Origin: Pseudozobellia thermophila
Lineage (GTDB): Bacteria; Bacteroidota; Bacteroidia; Flavobacteriales; Flavobacteriaceae
DNA length: 64,000 nucleotides
Direction: 5' to 3'
NCBI RefSeq assembly: GCF_900141855.1
Contig: NZ_FQYU01000001.1
Span: 1,089,402 to 1,153,401 of the forward strand
Shown in pieces: positions 27,826 to 36,804 of the stretch. The notes under the pieces are model-generated. The model did no database searches. It was not told the origin of the DNA and was given only the letters and a program-made list of their open reading frames with translations. Each line of letters opens with the position of its first letter. The stretch's first letter is position 1. Position numbers and translations under genes: made by a program.

Positions 27826-29106
27826 TTATAAAATCTTCTCCATCTTGTCCCTTATGTCCTCCAGGCACAGATTGCCTAAACTACCTTCGTGGGTATGGTG
27901 GATATCGCGTTTTGGACTAAAGGTGCCTTCCTGAATCTCCTTGCCCATTTTTTTATAGGCATCCCTAAAGGGCATGCCGCTCTGTACCAGCTCGTTTAGG
28001 GTGTCGACACTAAAAAGGTAGTCGTATTTGGGGTCTTCCAGTATACTCTTGTTTACCTGCATTTCCTTAAGGCTAAAAGTCAATATTTCCAAACACGCTT
28101 TCATATCTTGAATAGCGGGAACAATAATTTCCTTTACCAATTGCAGGTCCCTGTGGTAGCCACTGGGCAGGTTGTTGATCACCAAGGTCAACTGATTGGG
28201 AATGCCTTGTAGCTTGTTGCACTTGCCCCGTACCAATTCAAAAACATCGGGGTTTTTTTTGTGGGGCATAATGCTGCTGCCAGTGGTCAATTCGTCCGGG
28301 AAGGATACGAAGTTGAAGTTCTGGCTCATGTACAAGCAGATGTCCATGGCGAGTTTGGATAGGGTAGCGGCAATGTTCGCCATCCCGAAGGCCGTGGCCT
28401 TCTCTACCTTGCCCCGGCCCATTTGGGCGGCGACTACGTTGTATTTCAAGGTTTCAAAGCCCATTTCTTGGGTCGTAAAACTGCGGTCTATGGGGAAGGA
28501 ACTTCCGTAACCCGCAGCGCTGCCAAGCGGATTCTGGTCGGCCACTTTATAGGCGGCATCGACAAAATACAAATCGTCGATAAGGCTTTCGGCATAGGCC
28601 GATAACCATAGGCCAAAGGAGGAAGGCATGGCAATTTGTAAGTGGGTGTATCCGGGCAACAGAACATCTTTATATTTTTCGGCCAGTTGCAATAACAGAT
28701 CAAAAAGTTCTTTGGTACCTGATTTTATTTCTGAAAGTTCGTTTTTCAAGTATAGGTGCATGGCGACCAAAACCTGGTCGTTTCTTGACCGTGCGGTGTG
28801 TATTTTTTTACCGGTACCCCCTAGTTTTTCGGTAAGTACGTACTCTATTTTGGAGTGCATGTCCTCAAAGGAATCCTCAATTACAAACTCGCCCTTTTCA
28901 ATGGTTTCGGCAATGGCATCCAGTTCTTTCACCAAGGCAGAAGTTTCCTCGTCGGTCAACAATCCTATTTTGCCCAGCATCTTGGCATGGGCCTGCGAGG
29001 CGATTACGTCGTATTTTGCCAAGTGCAGATCCAGTTCGCGGTCGTTGCCTACAGTGAAATGGTCTATTTTTTTATCGGTGCTAAAGCCTTTGTCCCAGAG
29101 TTTCAT
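27826..29106 (-). CDS. argH: Argininosuccinate lyase
   Basis: 426 residues starting at the ATG at 29104-29106 (MKLWDKGF); a longer frame begins at 29136 but its extra ten residues lie in an AT-rich repeat and are unlikely. The fumarase/aspartase-type signature GSSIMPHKKNPD (about residue 270-281) and the early TARSRNDQV block are clear. It splits argininosuccinate into arginine and fumarate, the last step of arginine synthesis. It is the last biosynthetic gene of the arginine operon, 62 bases after argE. Confidence 0.95.
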   Translation of the reverse strand: MKLWDKGFSTDKKIDHFTVGNDRELDLHLAKYDVIASQAHAKMLGKIGLLTDEETSALVKELDAIAETIEKGEFVIEDSFEDMHSKIEYVLTEKLGGTGKKIHTARSRNDQVLVAMHLYLKNELSEIKSGTKELFDLLLQLAEKYKDVLLPGYTHLQIAMPSSFGLWLSAYAESLIDDLYFVDAAYKVADQNPLGSAAGYGSSFPIDRSFTTQEMGFETLKYNVVAAQMGRGKVEKATAFGMANIAATLSKLAMDICLYMSQNFNFVSFPDELTTGSSIMPHKKNPDVFELVRGKCNKLQGIPNQLTLVINNLPSGYHRDLQLVKEIIVPAIQDMKACLEILTFSLKEMQVNKSILEDPKYDYLFSVDTLNELVQSGMPFRDAYKKMGKEIQEGTFSPKRDIHHTHEGSLGNLCLEDIRDKMEKIL

Positions 29107-29120
29107 AATTGTCAGTTTGC

Positions 29121-29174
29121 ATTGATCAATAAACAATTATCAATTGATTATTGTTTGCTGATTATTGTTTATTG
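29121..29174. repeat. AT-rich nested repeats between argE and argH
   Basis: CAATAAACAAT (29127-29137) is the exact inverted partner of ATTGTTTATTG (29164-29174). Between and across them lie the palindromes ATTGATCAAT (29121-29130) and ATCAATTGAT (29139-29148) and a 12-base direct repeat TGATTATTGTTT (29145-29156 and 29159-29170). The block covers the argE stop codon. It could form a long, weak RNA hairpin before argH; its role is unknown. Confidence 0.7.
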
Positions 29175-30233
29175 TAAAAATCCTTTTAATAGTTTAATGT
29201 ACAGATCAATTCCCTCTTCAATTTCGTGAACGTAAATATACTCATCCGCGGAATGCGAACGGGTACTGTCGCCAGGGCCCAATTTCAACGATTGGCAGCT
29301 TAAGGCCGCTTGGTCCGACAAGGTGGGCGAACCGTAGGTCTTTCTTCCTAATGCGATCCCCGACTGCACAAGGGGATGGTCTTTGGATATGGACGACGAG
29401 TTTAACCGTAGCGAACGTTCCTTTAATTCGCAGGGAGCTTCCTTTTTTAACAGTTCGGCAATTTCGGCATTGGTGTATTTGTCGTTTACCCGAACGTCTA
29501 CGACCAATTCTACCTTGGCGGGTACCACATTGTGTTGGGTTCCCGCGTTTATTTGCGTAACGGTCATTTTTACGGGTCCAAGAACGTCCGATACTTTCGG
29601 GAATTTATAGTTTTTGAACCACTCCAAAACTTCAATGGTGTTGTAAATGGAGTTGTCGTCGTTCGGATGTGCGGCATGCGAAGGCGTACCTTTTACCACG
29701 GCATCGAAAACAATGAGGCCCTTTTCGGCAATGGCCAAATCGAGTAGGGTAGGTTCCCCGACGATGGCCACATCAATTTTTGGGAGCAAGGGCAAGAGTC
29801 CCCTTAAACTGTTGGGGCCGGCACTTTCTTCTTCCATTGAGGCCACCATCAAAATATTGTGGTTGAGGTTCTCTTCGGCGTAGTAGTGCGTAAAGGTAGC
29901 GATAAGCGAAACCAAGGCGCCTCCGGCATCGTTGCTGCCCAATCCATACAGTTTGCCATCTTCGATATGGGGGTGAAAGGGATCACGGGTATAGGCCGAA
30001 TTCGGTTTTACCGTATCGTGGTGCGAATTGAGAAGAAGCGTGGGCTTGTTTTCGTCAAAATGCTTGTTTACCGCATATACGTTGTTGATGTGGCGTTTGC
30101 ACGGAATGCCGAAAGCCTTGAACCAGTTTTCAATGGCATCGGCGGTCTTGTCCTCCTCCGATGAAAACGACTGGATCGAAATCAGTTCCTTTAGTAATTC
30201 TATCGCTTTTTGCGTTAATGCTGCTTGTTCCAT
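29169..30233 (-). CDS. argE: M20 family N-acylornithine deacylase
   Basis: 354 residues from the ATG at 30231-30233 (MEQAALTQ). M20 metal-binding blocks: LLLNSHHDTVKP (about 69-80), LYGLGSNDAGGALVS (about 97-111) and ASMEEESAGPNSL (about 130-142, catalytic Glu and metal-binding Glu). It removes the acetyl or, if the pathway is of the succinyl type, succinyl group from N-acylornithine or N-acylcitrulline. It lies two bases after argB. Confidence 0.9.
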   Translation of the reverse strand: MEQAALTQKAIELLKELISIQSFSSEEDKTADAIENWFKAFGIPCKRHINNVYAVNKHFDENKPTLLLNSHHDTVKPNSAYTRDPFHPHIEDGKLYGLGSNDAGGALVSLIATFTHYYAEENLNHNILMVASMEEESAGPNSLRGLLPLLPKIDVAIVGEPTLLDLAIAEKGLIVFDAVVKGTPSHAAHPNDDNSIYNTIEVLEWFKNYKFPKVSDVLGPVKMTVTQINAGTQHNVVPAKVELVVDVRVNDKYTNAEIAELLKKEAPCELKERSLRLNSSSISKDHPLVQSGIALGRKTYGSPTLSDQAALSCQSLKLGPGDSTRSHSADEYIYVHEIEEGIDLYIKLLKGFLQ

Positions 30234-30235
30234 TT

Positions 30236-31015
30236 TTATAGGGTAAGGGTCGTGAATAAGGTGGCTTTGGGGTCGAGCATGCCAATATCCCCAATACGAA
30301 CCTGGTGTACGTTTTTGCGAAGGGCATGAAAGCAATTCTCCATTTTGGGAAGCATGCCGTCGGCGATGATCTTTTGCTCAAGTAGGCTTTGGTACGATTG
30401 GCTATCGATGTGTTTTACCACCGATGTGTCATCGTTTACATCCATTAAAACCCCCTTTTTCTCAAAACAATAGTAGAGGGTGGTCTCGTAATTTTTGCTC
30501 ATGCCAATGGCCAGTTCAGAGGCTATGGTATCTGCGTTGGTGTTCAACAATTGTCCCTTTCCGTCATGCGTCATGGCACAGAAAACGGGGGTAAGGCCGG
30601 CTTCCAAGAGTTTGGATACCGTTGGGGCGCTTACGCCGTCAACATCCCCGGCAAAGCCGTAATCGATCTCCTTTACCGGCCGTTTATGGGCCTGAATGGT
30701 ATTGCCGTCGGCACCGCTGAGTCCAATCGCATTACAGTTGAGCGACTGCAGTTCGGCCACGATGTTCTTGTTTACGAGTCCGCCATAGACCATGGTAATG
30801 AGTTCGAGGCTTTGGGCGTCGGTAATGCGGCGTCCGCCGATGAGTTTTGATTCTATTCCGAGTTTTTTGCCCAACTGGGTGGCCAGTTTTCCGCCGCCGT
30901 GGACCAATATTTTTGGGCCTTCCAATTCGGAAAAAGCCTTTAAGAACTTAGAAAGTTCTTCTTTGTTTTCGATGACGTTGCCACCGATCTTTATGATGGA
31001 TAATTTTTGTTTCAT
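30236..31015 (-). CDS. argB: N-acylglutamate kinase
   Basis: 259 residues of the amino-acid kinase fold: IIKIGGNVIE (about 6-15), ILVHGGGKLATQLGKKLG (about 36-53), GGRRITD, and the C-terminal GKQLLNTNADTIASELA-like segment (NTNADTIASELAIGM). It phosphorylates N-acetyl- (or N-succinyl-) glutamate in the second step of arginine synthesis. Spacing to the SDR gene upstream is one base and to argE two bases, so it is translated within the operon. Confidence 0.93.
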   Translation of the reverse strand: MKQKLSIIKIGGNVIENKEELSKFLKAFSELEGPKILVHGGGKLATQLGKKLGIESKLIGGRRITDAQSLELITMVYGGLVNKNIVAELQSLNCNAIGLSGADGNTIQAHKRPVKEIDYGFAGDVDGVSAPTVSKLLEAGLTPVFCAMTHDGKGQLLNTNADTIASELAIGMSKNYETTLYYCFEKKGVLMDVNDDTSVVKHIDSQSYQSLLEQKIIADGMLPKMENCFHALRKNVHQVRIGDIGMLDPKATLFTTLTL

Positions 31016-31016
31016 G

Positions 31017-31769
31017 TTACGAATTTATAATTCCTCCGTCAATGGTCATAGCCGTACCGGTGATCCATGACGCATCTTCGGACACCAGAAAAAGGGCCAG
31101 TTTGGCGATATCTTCGGGTGTGCCCAATCGATTTAACAAGGTGGATTCGGCTGCATTTTCAACGGCCTTGTCCGGGTTTTTGAAGGCTTGTGCCGAATTC
31201 CAAAGTAAAGGGGTGTCCACCGGGCCCGGACACATGGCGTTCACCCTGATGTCGGGTGCGTATTCCATGGCCATTTGCTTCATCAGTGCCACGGCCCCTG
31301 CTTTTGAGGCGCAGTAGGCGGGGTGGTTGGGGAAGCTCTTGAAGGCCGCAATGGAAGCGTTGATCAAAATGCTTCCTTTTTCTTTTTGTAAATGGGGAAG
31401 GGCAAACTTGGAAAGCGAAAAAATACTCGTCAAATTGGTCGCCAGGGTTTCGTTCCAAAGTGCATCCGAGAGATCGACAACATTGCCCAATCCGAGTATA
31501 CCGGCATTAAGCGATACGATATCGAGCTTTCCGAAATTTTCTAGGGCGCTGGAGACCAAGCTTTCGTTATAGGAGGCATCCTTAACATCGCCTGCCACGA
31601 ATATGGAGTGGGGCAATTGTTCGGACAGTGCGATGCCCCGTTCTTGGTTTCTACCCGAAAGCACCAATTGGGCCCCTTCGGCGGAAAAAAGCTCGGCTAT
31701 GGCCTTGCCCATTCCACTCGTGGCCCCCGTAATGATGCATACTTTGTTCCCTAGTTTTTCGATTGCCAA
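31017..31769 (-). CDS. Short-chain dehydrogenase/reductase inside the arginine operon
   Basis: 250 residues. A TTG start is required: no ATG lies between it and the argF' stop five bases upstream, and the next Met (residue 20) would remove the cofactor site. The SDR motifs are complete: TGATSGMG (14-21), NAGILGLG (about 89), INASIAAF with the catalytic Ser, and YCASK (Tyr and Lys about 151-155), then CPGPVDTPL. It is a classical NAD(P)-dependent SDR of the C-terminal DGG type (TIDGGIINS). The substrate is unknown. It sits between argF' and argB with almost no spacing, so it is part of the operon. Confidence 0.92.
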   Translation of the reverse strand: MAIEKLGNKVCIITGATSGMGKAIAELFSAEGAQLVLSGRNQERGIALSEQLPHSIFVAGDVKDASYNESLVSSALENFGKLDIVSLNAGILGLGNVVDLSDALWNETLATNLTSIFSLSKFALPHLQKEKGSILINASIAAFKSFPNHPAYCASKAGAVALMKQMAMEYAPDIRVNAMCPGPVDTPLLWNSAQAFKNPDKAVENAAESTLLNRLGTPEDIAKLALFLVSEDASWITGTAMTIDGGIINS

Positions 31770-31774
31770 GAATT

Positions 31775-32713
31775 TTAATTGTTCTCCAAGATTTTTTTCA
31801 GTACGATCTGCGCGGCATAGGTTCGGTTGTTGGCCTGTTCGATGACGAGGGATCGGTCGCTGTCCAACACATCATCCGAAACCACAACGTTTCTTCGTAC
31901 CGGTAGGCAGTGCATAAATTTGGCCTTACCCACTTTTTCCGGGGTCATGGTCCAGCTTTTGTCTTGGTTCAATACCTTGCCATAGTCATTGTAACTGCTC
32001 CAGTTTTTTACATAGATGAAATCGGCATTTTCGCATGCCTTTTTCTGGTCGTATTCAATGGGCGTTCCTTGGGTGATCTCGGGATTCAGTTCATAGCCTT
32101 CGGGGTGGGTGATCACAAAGTCGGCATCCTGCAACTGCATCATTTCTACGAATGAATTGGCTACGGCATGCGGTAGCGCCTTCGGATGCGGGGCCCATGA
32201 CAGTACCACTTTGGGCCGTTTCTTGGTGTTCTGTTCGGCCAGGGTAATGGCATCTGCAAGGGCCTGTAAAGGGTGGCCTACCGAACTTTCCATGTTTACG
32301 ATGGGTACGGAGGCGTACTTTTTAAAGCCGTTCAATACCTTTTCCGATTCATCCTCCTCCTTGTCCTTCAATCCGGCGAAAGCCCGAATGGCGATAATAT
32401 CGCAGTATTGCGAAATAACCTGGGCGGCCTCTTTGATGTGTTCCGAGGTGCCTTGGTCCATAACGGTTCCGTCGGCATATTCCAAGGCCCAACCTTCACT
32501 TCCGAAATTCATGACGATAACCTCTAGGCCTAGGTTCATGGCTGCCTTTTGAGTGCTTAGGCGGGTACGGAGACTGTTGTTGAAAAACAACAGGCCAATG
32601 GTCTTGTCGGCACCTAGGTTCCTGTGTTTTTTAGGGTTCTTTTTTAGGTCTCGGGCTTCTTCTACCCAATTAGGTAAGGAGTCTATGTCTTGTACGGAAA
32701 GGTAATGTTTCAT
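31775..32713 (-). CDS. argF': N-acylornithine carbamoyltransferase (probably N-succinylornithine type)
   Basis: 312 residues. Carbamoyl-phosphate site FFNNSLRTRLST (43-54), the C-terminal HCLPVRRN block and WAPHPKALP typify the AOTCase/SOTCase family rather than ordinary OTCase. Residue 90, in the DQGTSEH loop (85-92), is Ser. From family knowledge, Glu at this place favours N-acetylornithine and Pro, or small residues, favour N-succinylornithine, so the succinyl substrate is more likely. The product is N-acylcitrulline, later deacylated by ArgE. It lies 58 bases after proB. Confidence 0.93.
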   Translation of the reverse strand: MKHYLSVQDIDSLPNWVEEARDLKKNPKKHRNLGADKTIGLLFFNNSLRTRLSTQKAAMNLGLEVIVMNFGSEGWALEYADGTVMDQGTSEHIKEAAQVISQYCDIIAIRAFAGLKDKEEDESEKVLNGFKKYASVPIVNMESSVGHPLQALADAITLAEQNTKKRPKVVLSWAPHPKALPHAVANSFVEMMQLQDADFVITHPEGYELNPEITQGTPIEYDQKKACENADFIYVKNWSSYNDYGKVLNQDKSWTMTPEKVGKAKFMHCLPVRRNVVVSDDVLDSDRSLVIEQANNRTYAAQIVLKKILENN

Positions 32714-32771
32714 TCGTGTGCTGTTTCTCTGGCTATTCTTGTTTTTCTACGTATTTACTTCAGTTGTCACT

Positions 32772-33548
32772 CTAAAAACGATCGTTTTTCGTCTTGATCT
32801 TGGTGTGCTTTCCCGATCCGCCGAAGGCGTCGGTTATAAAATTATCATTGAGTCCGTTTACGATCCATGTTTCAATGTTCGCTTGCTGGGCAATGGTGGC
32901 GGCCTCTACTTTCGATTGCATGCCCCCGGTACCGTGCGATGATTTATGCGAACTGATCTGGTGATGTAGGTCGGCAACGCCCATTACCTCGAAAATGGTT
33001 TCGGGCCGTCCCTCCTCTATTGATATTTTGGTATAGATGCCATCGGTATTGGTAGCGATCATCAACAGGTCGGCGTTGAGCAAGGTAGCTGTCAGTGCCG
33101 CCAGTTTATCGTTGTCGCCAAATTGGATCTCATCGGCGGCCACGGTATCATTTTCGTTGATGACGGGGATGAAGTTATTGCTGATCAAAATGTCTATCGT
33201 GTTCTTGATGTTCGCCTTTGATTTCGGATTCTCAAAATCGGAGTACGATAAAAGGCATTGGGCCGCAAACAGGCCAAGTTCCCGAAAGCTTTCTTGGAAC
33301 ATTCGCATGAGATGGGGCTGCCCGATGGCCGCCAGGGCCTGTTTTACATTGATGTCCTCGCCGTTGTGCTCCAATTTCACGAACTGTTTGGCAGCGGCTA
33401 TGGCACCTGAGCTTACGATGATAAACTCATAGTCGTCCTTAAGGGCGGCAATTTGTCGGCCGATATCCTCTATCTTTCCCCGGGAAATCTGATCGGTTTC
33501 CTTGGTAAGGGTGTTCGAGCCTATTTTTAATAAGATCCTTTTTTTCAT
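32772..33548 (-). CDS. proB: Glutamate 5-kinase, short form
   Basis: 258 residues from the ATG at 33546-33548 (a TTG one codon upstream is less likely). Amino-acid kinase fold: ILLKIGSNTL (about 4-13), IIVSSGAIAAA (about 44-54), INENDTVAADEIQFGDNDKLAA (about 132-153), and HGTGGMQSKV (about 206-215). The C-terminal PUA domain found in enterobacterial ProB is absent. It makes glutamyl-5-phosphate, the first step of proline synthesis. It is embedded in the arginine operon beside proA and proC. Confidence 0.94.
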   Translation of the reverse strand: MKKRILLKIGSNTLTKETDQISRGKIEDIGRQIAALKDDYEFIIVSSGAIAAAKQFVKLEHNGEDINVKQALAAIGQPHLMRMFQESFRELGLFAAQCLLSYSDFENPKSKANIKNTIDILISNNFIPVINENDTVAADEIQFGDNDKLAALTATLLNADLLMIATNTDGIYTKISIEEGRPETIFEVMGVADLHHQISSHKSSHGTGGMQSKVEAATIAQQANIETWIVNGLNDNFITDAFGGSGKHTKIKTKNDRF

Positions 33549-33593
33549 CAAGTGTGCTTTTACATCATTGGGACGATAGGGGAAGCCTGTTGT

Positions 33594-34793
33594 CTATCCC
33601 CTGGTCTGCCCGTTACCTTTTACATACCATTTGTTGGTGACCAAGTGTTGGAGTCCGATCGGACCTCGCTGGTGCAATTTGTCGGTACTGATGGCCAGTT
33701 CGCCACCCAGGCCGAATTGGCCTCCGTCGGTAAACCGGGTGGATGCGTTATGGTATACCGCGGCCGTATCGACGTTGTTCATAAAGTATTCGGCGGTTTC
33801 GTTATTGGCCGTGACGATTGCCGCCGAATGCCCACCCCCGTAGGTGTTTATTTTTGAAATGGCCTCTTCGATATCGCTGGTCTGGCCGATGACGATCTTA
33901 TAGTCCAAAAACTCCTCATACCAAACTTGCCCGTCCCCGATATTTTTTGTGCCTTCCATACCGGCAAAGGCATCGTCGACCAAAATTTCGACTTTGCTCT
34001 TTTTCAATTCTTGGATCAAGAGTTGAAGGAATTGTTGTTTACGTGGCAGGTCGGAAGAGACCAGTACCTTGTCGAGGGCATTGCAGGCCGATATTTTGGT
34101 GGTCTTCGCGTTGATGATGATATCCATGGCCATCTCTAGGTCGGCCTCATGGTCGATGTAGACGAAATTGTTTCCGCGCCCGCTTACGATGACGGGGCAG
34201 GTGGCGTGCTCCTTTACGAAGGCGATCAATCTTTCGCCGCCACGGGGTACGATAAGGTCTATTTTCTGGGTGGGTTTTTCAAGAAAGGCCTGTGTTTCGG
34301 TCCGGTTGAACTGCAAGTAGGTAACCCAATCGGCCCCGGCGCCGTTGGCCTCCAGTGCCTTATGCCATAAATCGACCAGGAACAAATTGCTGTTCAATGA
34401 TTCCTTACCGCCTTTTAAAAGTATTTTGTTGCCTGATTTGAAAGCGATTCCGGCCGCTTCGATGGTAACGTCGGGCCTGGATTCGTAAATGATCAGAACG
34501 GTTCCGAAAGGCGCCGTTTTATTGCTCACCTGCATGCCGTTTTCGTGGGTAAAGCTAAAACGCTCCACGCCCAAGGGGTCTTCCTGCGCCGCTAGCTGTT
34601 GCAGGCTCAAGATCATACCGTCTATTTTTGCTTGGTCGACCTTTAGGCGGTCCCTCATGGCGATGTCGTCGCCGGCATAGCTGTCCATATCGGTCTTGTT
34701 GGCCTCAAGTATGGCGGTCCGTTCCTTTTCCAACAGGTTGGCCATATCCGATAGTACGGCGTTGCGTTGTTTGATGTCCAATAATAAACTCAT
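33594..34793 (-). CDS. proA: Glutamate-5-semialdehyde dehydrogenase (gamma-glutamyl phosphate reductase)
   Basis: 399 residues of the ALDH superfamily. Motifs include VLIIYESRPDVTIEAAGIAFKSGN (about 95-118, split as usual for ProA), IVPRGGERLI (about 178) and the catalytic Cys in TTKISACNALDKV (about 236-248). It reduces glutamyl-5-phosphate to the semialdehyde with NADPH. The start overlaps the argD stop by ATGA, showing translational coupling. Confidence 0.95.
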   Translation of the reverse strand: MSLLLDIKQRNAVLSDMANLLEKERTAILEANKTDMDSYAGDDIAMRDRLKVDQAKIDGMILSLQQLAAQEDPLGVERFSFTHENGMQVSNKTAPFGTVLIIYESRPDVTIEAAGIAFKSGNKILLKGGKESLNSNLFLVDLWHKALEANGAGADWVTYLQFNRTETQAFLEKPTQKIDLIVPRGGERLIAFVKEHATCPVIVSGRGNNFVYIDHEADLEMAMDIIINAKTTKISACNALDKVLVSSDLPRKQQFLQLLIQELKKSKVEILVDDAFAGMEGTKNIGDGQVWYEEFLDYKIVIGQTSDIEEAISKINTYGGGHSAAIVTANNETAEYFMNNVDTAAVYHNASTRFTDGGQFGLGGELAISTDKLHQRGPIGLQHLVTNKWYVKGNGQTRG

Positions 34794-35917
34794 GACAATT
34801 CTGCTATTAAGGCTTTGAAAAATGTATCTAAATGGGTTTCGGTAATGTTCAGCGCCGGAAGCACCCGCAATACATGCTTGTCCTTGGCCCCTCCGGTAAA
34901 CAGTTTTTGGTTGTGGATCAGGCTTTTTCTTAGGTCGGCCACCTCGAAATCGAATTCAAGTCCCAGCATAAGTCCCCTGCCTTTTACTCTTTTGATTTGG
35001 GGGACTTCTTTGGCAAGGGCTTTAAAGTATTCTTCCAAGCGGGCCGCATTTTCAACCAGCTTTTCGCTTCCGATAACTTCCAAGACGGCCAATGTGGCCG
35101 CACAGGCCAGGTGGTTTCCTCCAAAAGTGGTTCCCAATAGGCCATGGGACGCCTTAATGTCTTCGTGGATCAAGATACCGCCCACGGGGAATCCGTTGCC
35201 CATGCCTTTGGCCACCGAAATAATATCGGGTCGAATGCCGTGGTGTTGAAAGGCGAAGAACTTGCCGCTTCTTCCGAACCCACATTGTACCTCATCGGCG
35301 ATGAGTACCGTTTTATGGGCCTTGCAAAGCGATGCCACCTCTTGGTAAAACTCGGTGCTAGGTTCGTCCAGACCGCCGACCCCCTGTATGGTCTCTATGA
35401 TAACGGCACATACATCGCCCTTTTCAATTTCGGACTGAAAGGCCTGTAAGTCGTTAAAAGGAAGAAAGGTAACCTTTTGTTGCAAGTTGATCGGTGCGTT
35501 TATCTTGCGATTGTCCGTAGCCGCAACAGCTGCGGAAGTACGCCCGTGAAATCCATTGGTGAAGGCAATGACCCTCGATTTTCCGGTGTGGAAAGAGGCC
35601 AGTTTCAGTGCGTTTTCATTGGCCTCCGCCCCCGAGTTGCACATAAACAGGTTGTAGTCTTCGCAGCCCGAAAGTTGCCCGAGTTTTGTGGCCACTTCCT
35701 CTTGCAAGGGGTTTTTTACGGAGTTGCTGTAAAAACCAATTTTGTTCAGCTGGTCCGTAATGCGTTTTACGTAGTGGGGGTGGGAGTGCCCGATGGAGAT
35801 TACGGCGTGTCCCCCGTAAAAATCGAGGTATTCCGTTCCCTTGTCATCGGTTACTACTATTCCCTGTGCCGAGACCGGGGTTACATCGTATAATGGGTAA
35901 ACGTCGAATAGTTGCAT
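34790..35917 (-). CDS. argD: N-acylornithine aminotransferase
   Basis: 375 residues, class III PLP aminotransferase. Blocks: FMCNSGAEANENALKLA (about 89-105), GFHGRT, the PLP-binding Asp in LIADEVQCGFGRSG (about 193-206) and the Schiff-base Lys in ISVAKGMGNGFPVG (about 223-236). It converts N-acylglutamate semialdehyde to N-acylornithine. It is placed between proC (21 bases upstream) and proA (4-base overlap). Confidence 0.94.
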   Translation of the reverse strand: MQLFDVYPLYDVTPVSAQGIVVTDDKGTEYLDFYGGHAVISIGHSHPHYVKRITDQLNKIGFYSNSVKNPLQEEVATKLGQLSGCEDYNLFMCNSGAEANENALKLASFHTGKSRVIAFTNGFHGRTSAAVAATDNRKINAPINLQQKVTFLPFNDLQAFQSEIEKGDVCAVIIETIQGVGGLDEPSTEFYQEVASLCKAHKTVLIADEVQCGFGRSGKFFAFQHHGIRPDIISVAKGMGNGFPVGGILIHEDIKASHGLLGTTFGGNHLACAATLAVLEVIGSEKLVENAARLEEYFKALAKEVPQIKRVKGRGLMLGLEFDFEVADLRKSLIHNQKLFTGGAKDKHVLRVLPALNITETHLDTFFKALIAELS

Positions 35918-35938
35918 AATGGTGTCGTTTTGCCTGCC

Positions 35939-36739
35939 TTATAATTGGTTTTGCTTTATTCTGCTGATCTTTTCGTAGGAAGCCACGATCCCTTGAATAA
36001 GGGAAGAACTGAGTCCCTGGTGCTCCATTTCGTTCAAACCTTGGATGGTACAGCCTTTTGGGGTGGTCACCTTGTCGATTTCCGCTTCCGGGTGGCTGCC
36101 CGATTCGATCAAAAGGCTTGCCGCCCCGTTACAGGTGTGCATGGCCAGTTCCTGGGCTTCCTTGGCGTCGAAACCCAATTGGATGGCCCCTTGGGTCGTG
36201 GCGCGTATCAAGCGCATCCAAAAGGCGATGCCACTAGCACAAATGACCGTGGCCGCCTGCATTTGCGCTTCGGGTATTTCCATGGAATGGCCCATACGGT
36301 TGAAAATGGCCTTGGCCAGTTCTACCTTCCTTTTTCCCTTCTCGTTACTGCAGATACAGGTCATCGACTGTCCCACCGAAATCGCCGTATTGGGCATACT
36401 TCTGATAATGTTGTGGTCCGTACCGAGAATGGCCTCCATTTTGGCAATGCTGAAACCGGTAATGGTCGAAATGATCACGTGGTTCTCGGTAAGCAGGTCT
36501 TTGGTGCTTTCGAGAATATGCTCGAGCTGACTGGGCTGTACGGCCAAGATAAGGATGTCCGAATTTTTAACGGCCTCCCTATTGTCGGTGGTGACGGTCA
36601 CATTGCCGTACTGGGTGTACTCCTCTATCTCGGCGGTGTTCCTTTTGGTCAGGTACATGGTCGTGGCACCGTTTGAATTTAGAATGCCCTTGGCTATCGA
36701 TAGGCCTAAATTTCCCGCTCCTATAATGGCTATTTTCAT
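35939..36739 (-). CDS. proC: Pyrroline-5-carboxylate reductase
   Basis: 266 residues. N-terminal Rossmann motif IAIIGAGNLGLSIAKGIL (3-20), SNxxR-like cofactor context, IRSMPNTAISVGQSMT (about 113-128) and the C-terminal P5CR signature region PEAEIDKVTTPKGCTIQGL (about 217-235). It completes proline synthesis with NAD(P)H. It lies 65 bases after argC within the operon. Confidence 0.94.
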   Translation of the reverse strand: MKIAIIGAGNLGLSIAKGILNSNGATTMYLTKRNTAEIEEYTQYGNVTVTTDNREAVKNSDILILAVQPSQLEHILESTKDLLTENHVIISTITGFSIAKMEAILGTDHNIIRSMPNTAISVGQSMTCICSNEKGKRKVELAKAIFNRMGHSMEIPEAQMQAATVICASGIAFWMRLIRATTQGAIQLGFDAKEAQELAMHTCNGAASLLIESGSHPEAEIDKVTTPKGCTIQGLNEMEHQGLSSSLIQGIVASYEKISRIKQNQL

Positions 36740-36804
36740 GATGTAAATTTTGGTCGTTCCCTTGATATGTTGTTTCGTGACTTCGGTTATTTTGCTTGTC
36801 GATT

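Noticed and set aside
29107-29136. Longer argH start giving ten extra residues
   Set aside because: The extension lies in the AT-rich repeat and the ATG at 29106 gives the usual argH N-terminus.
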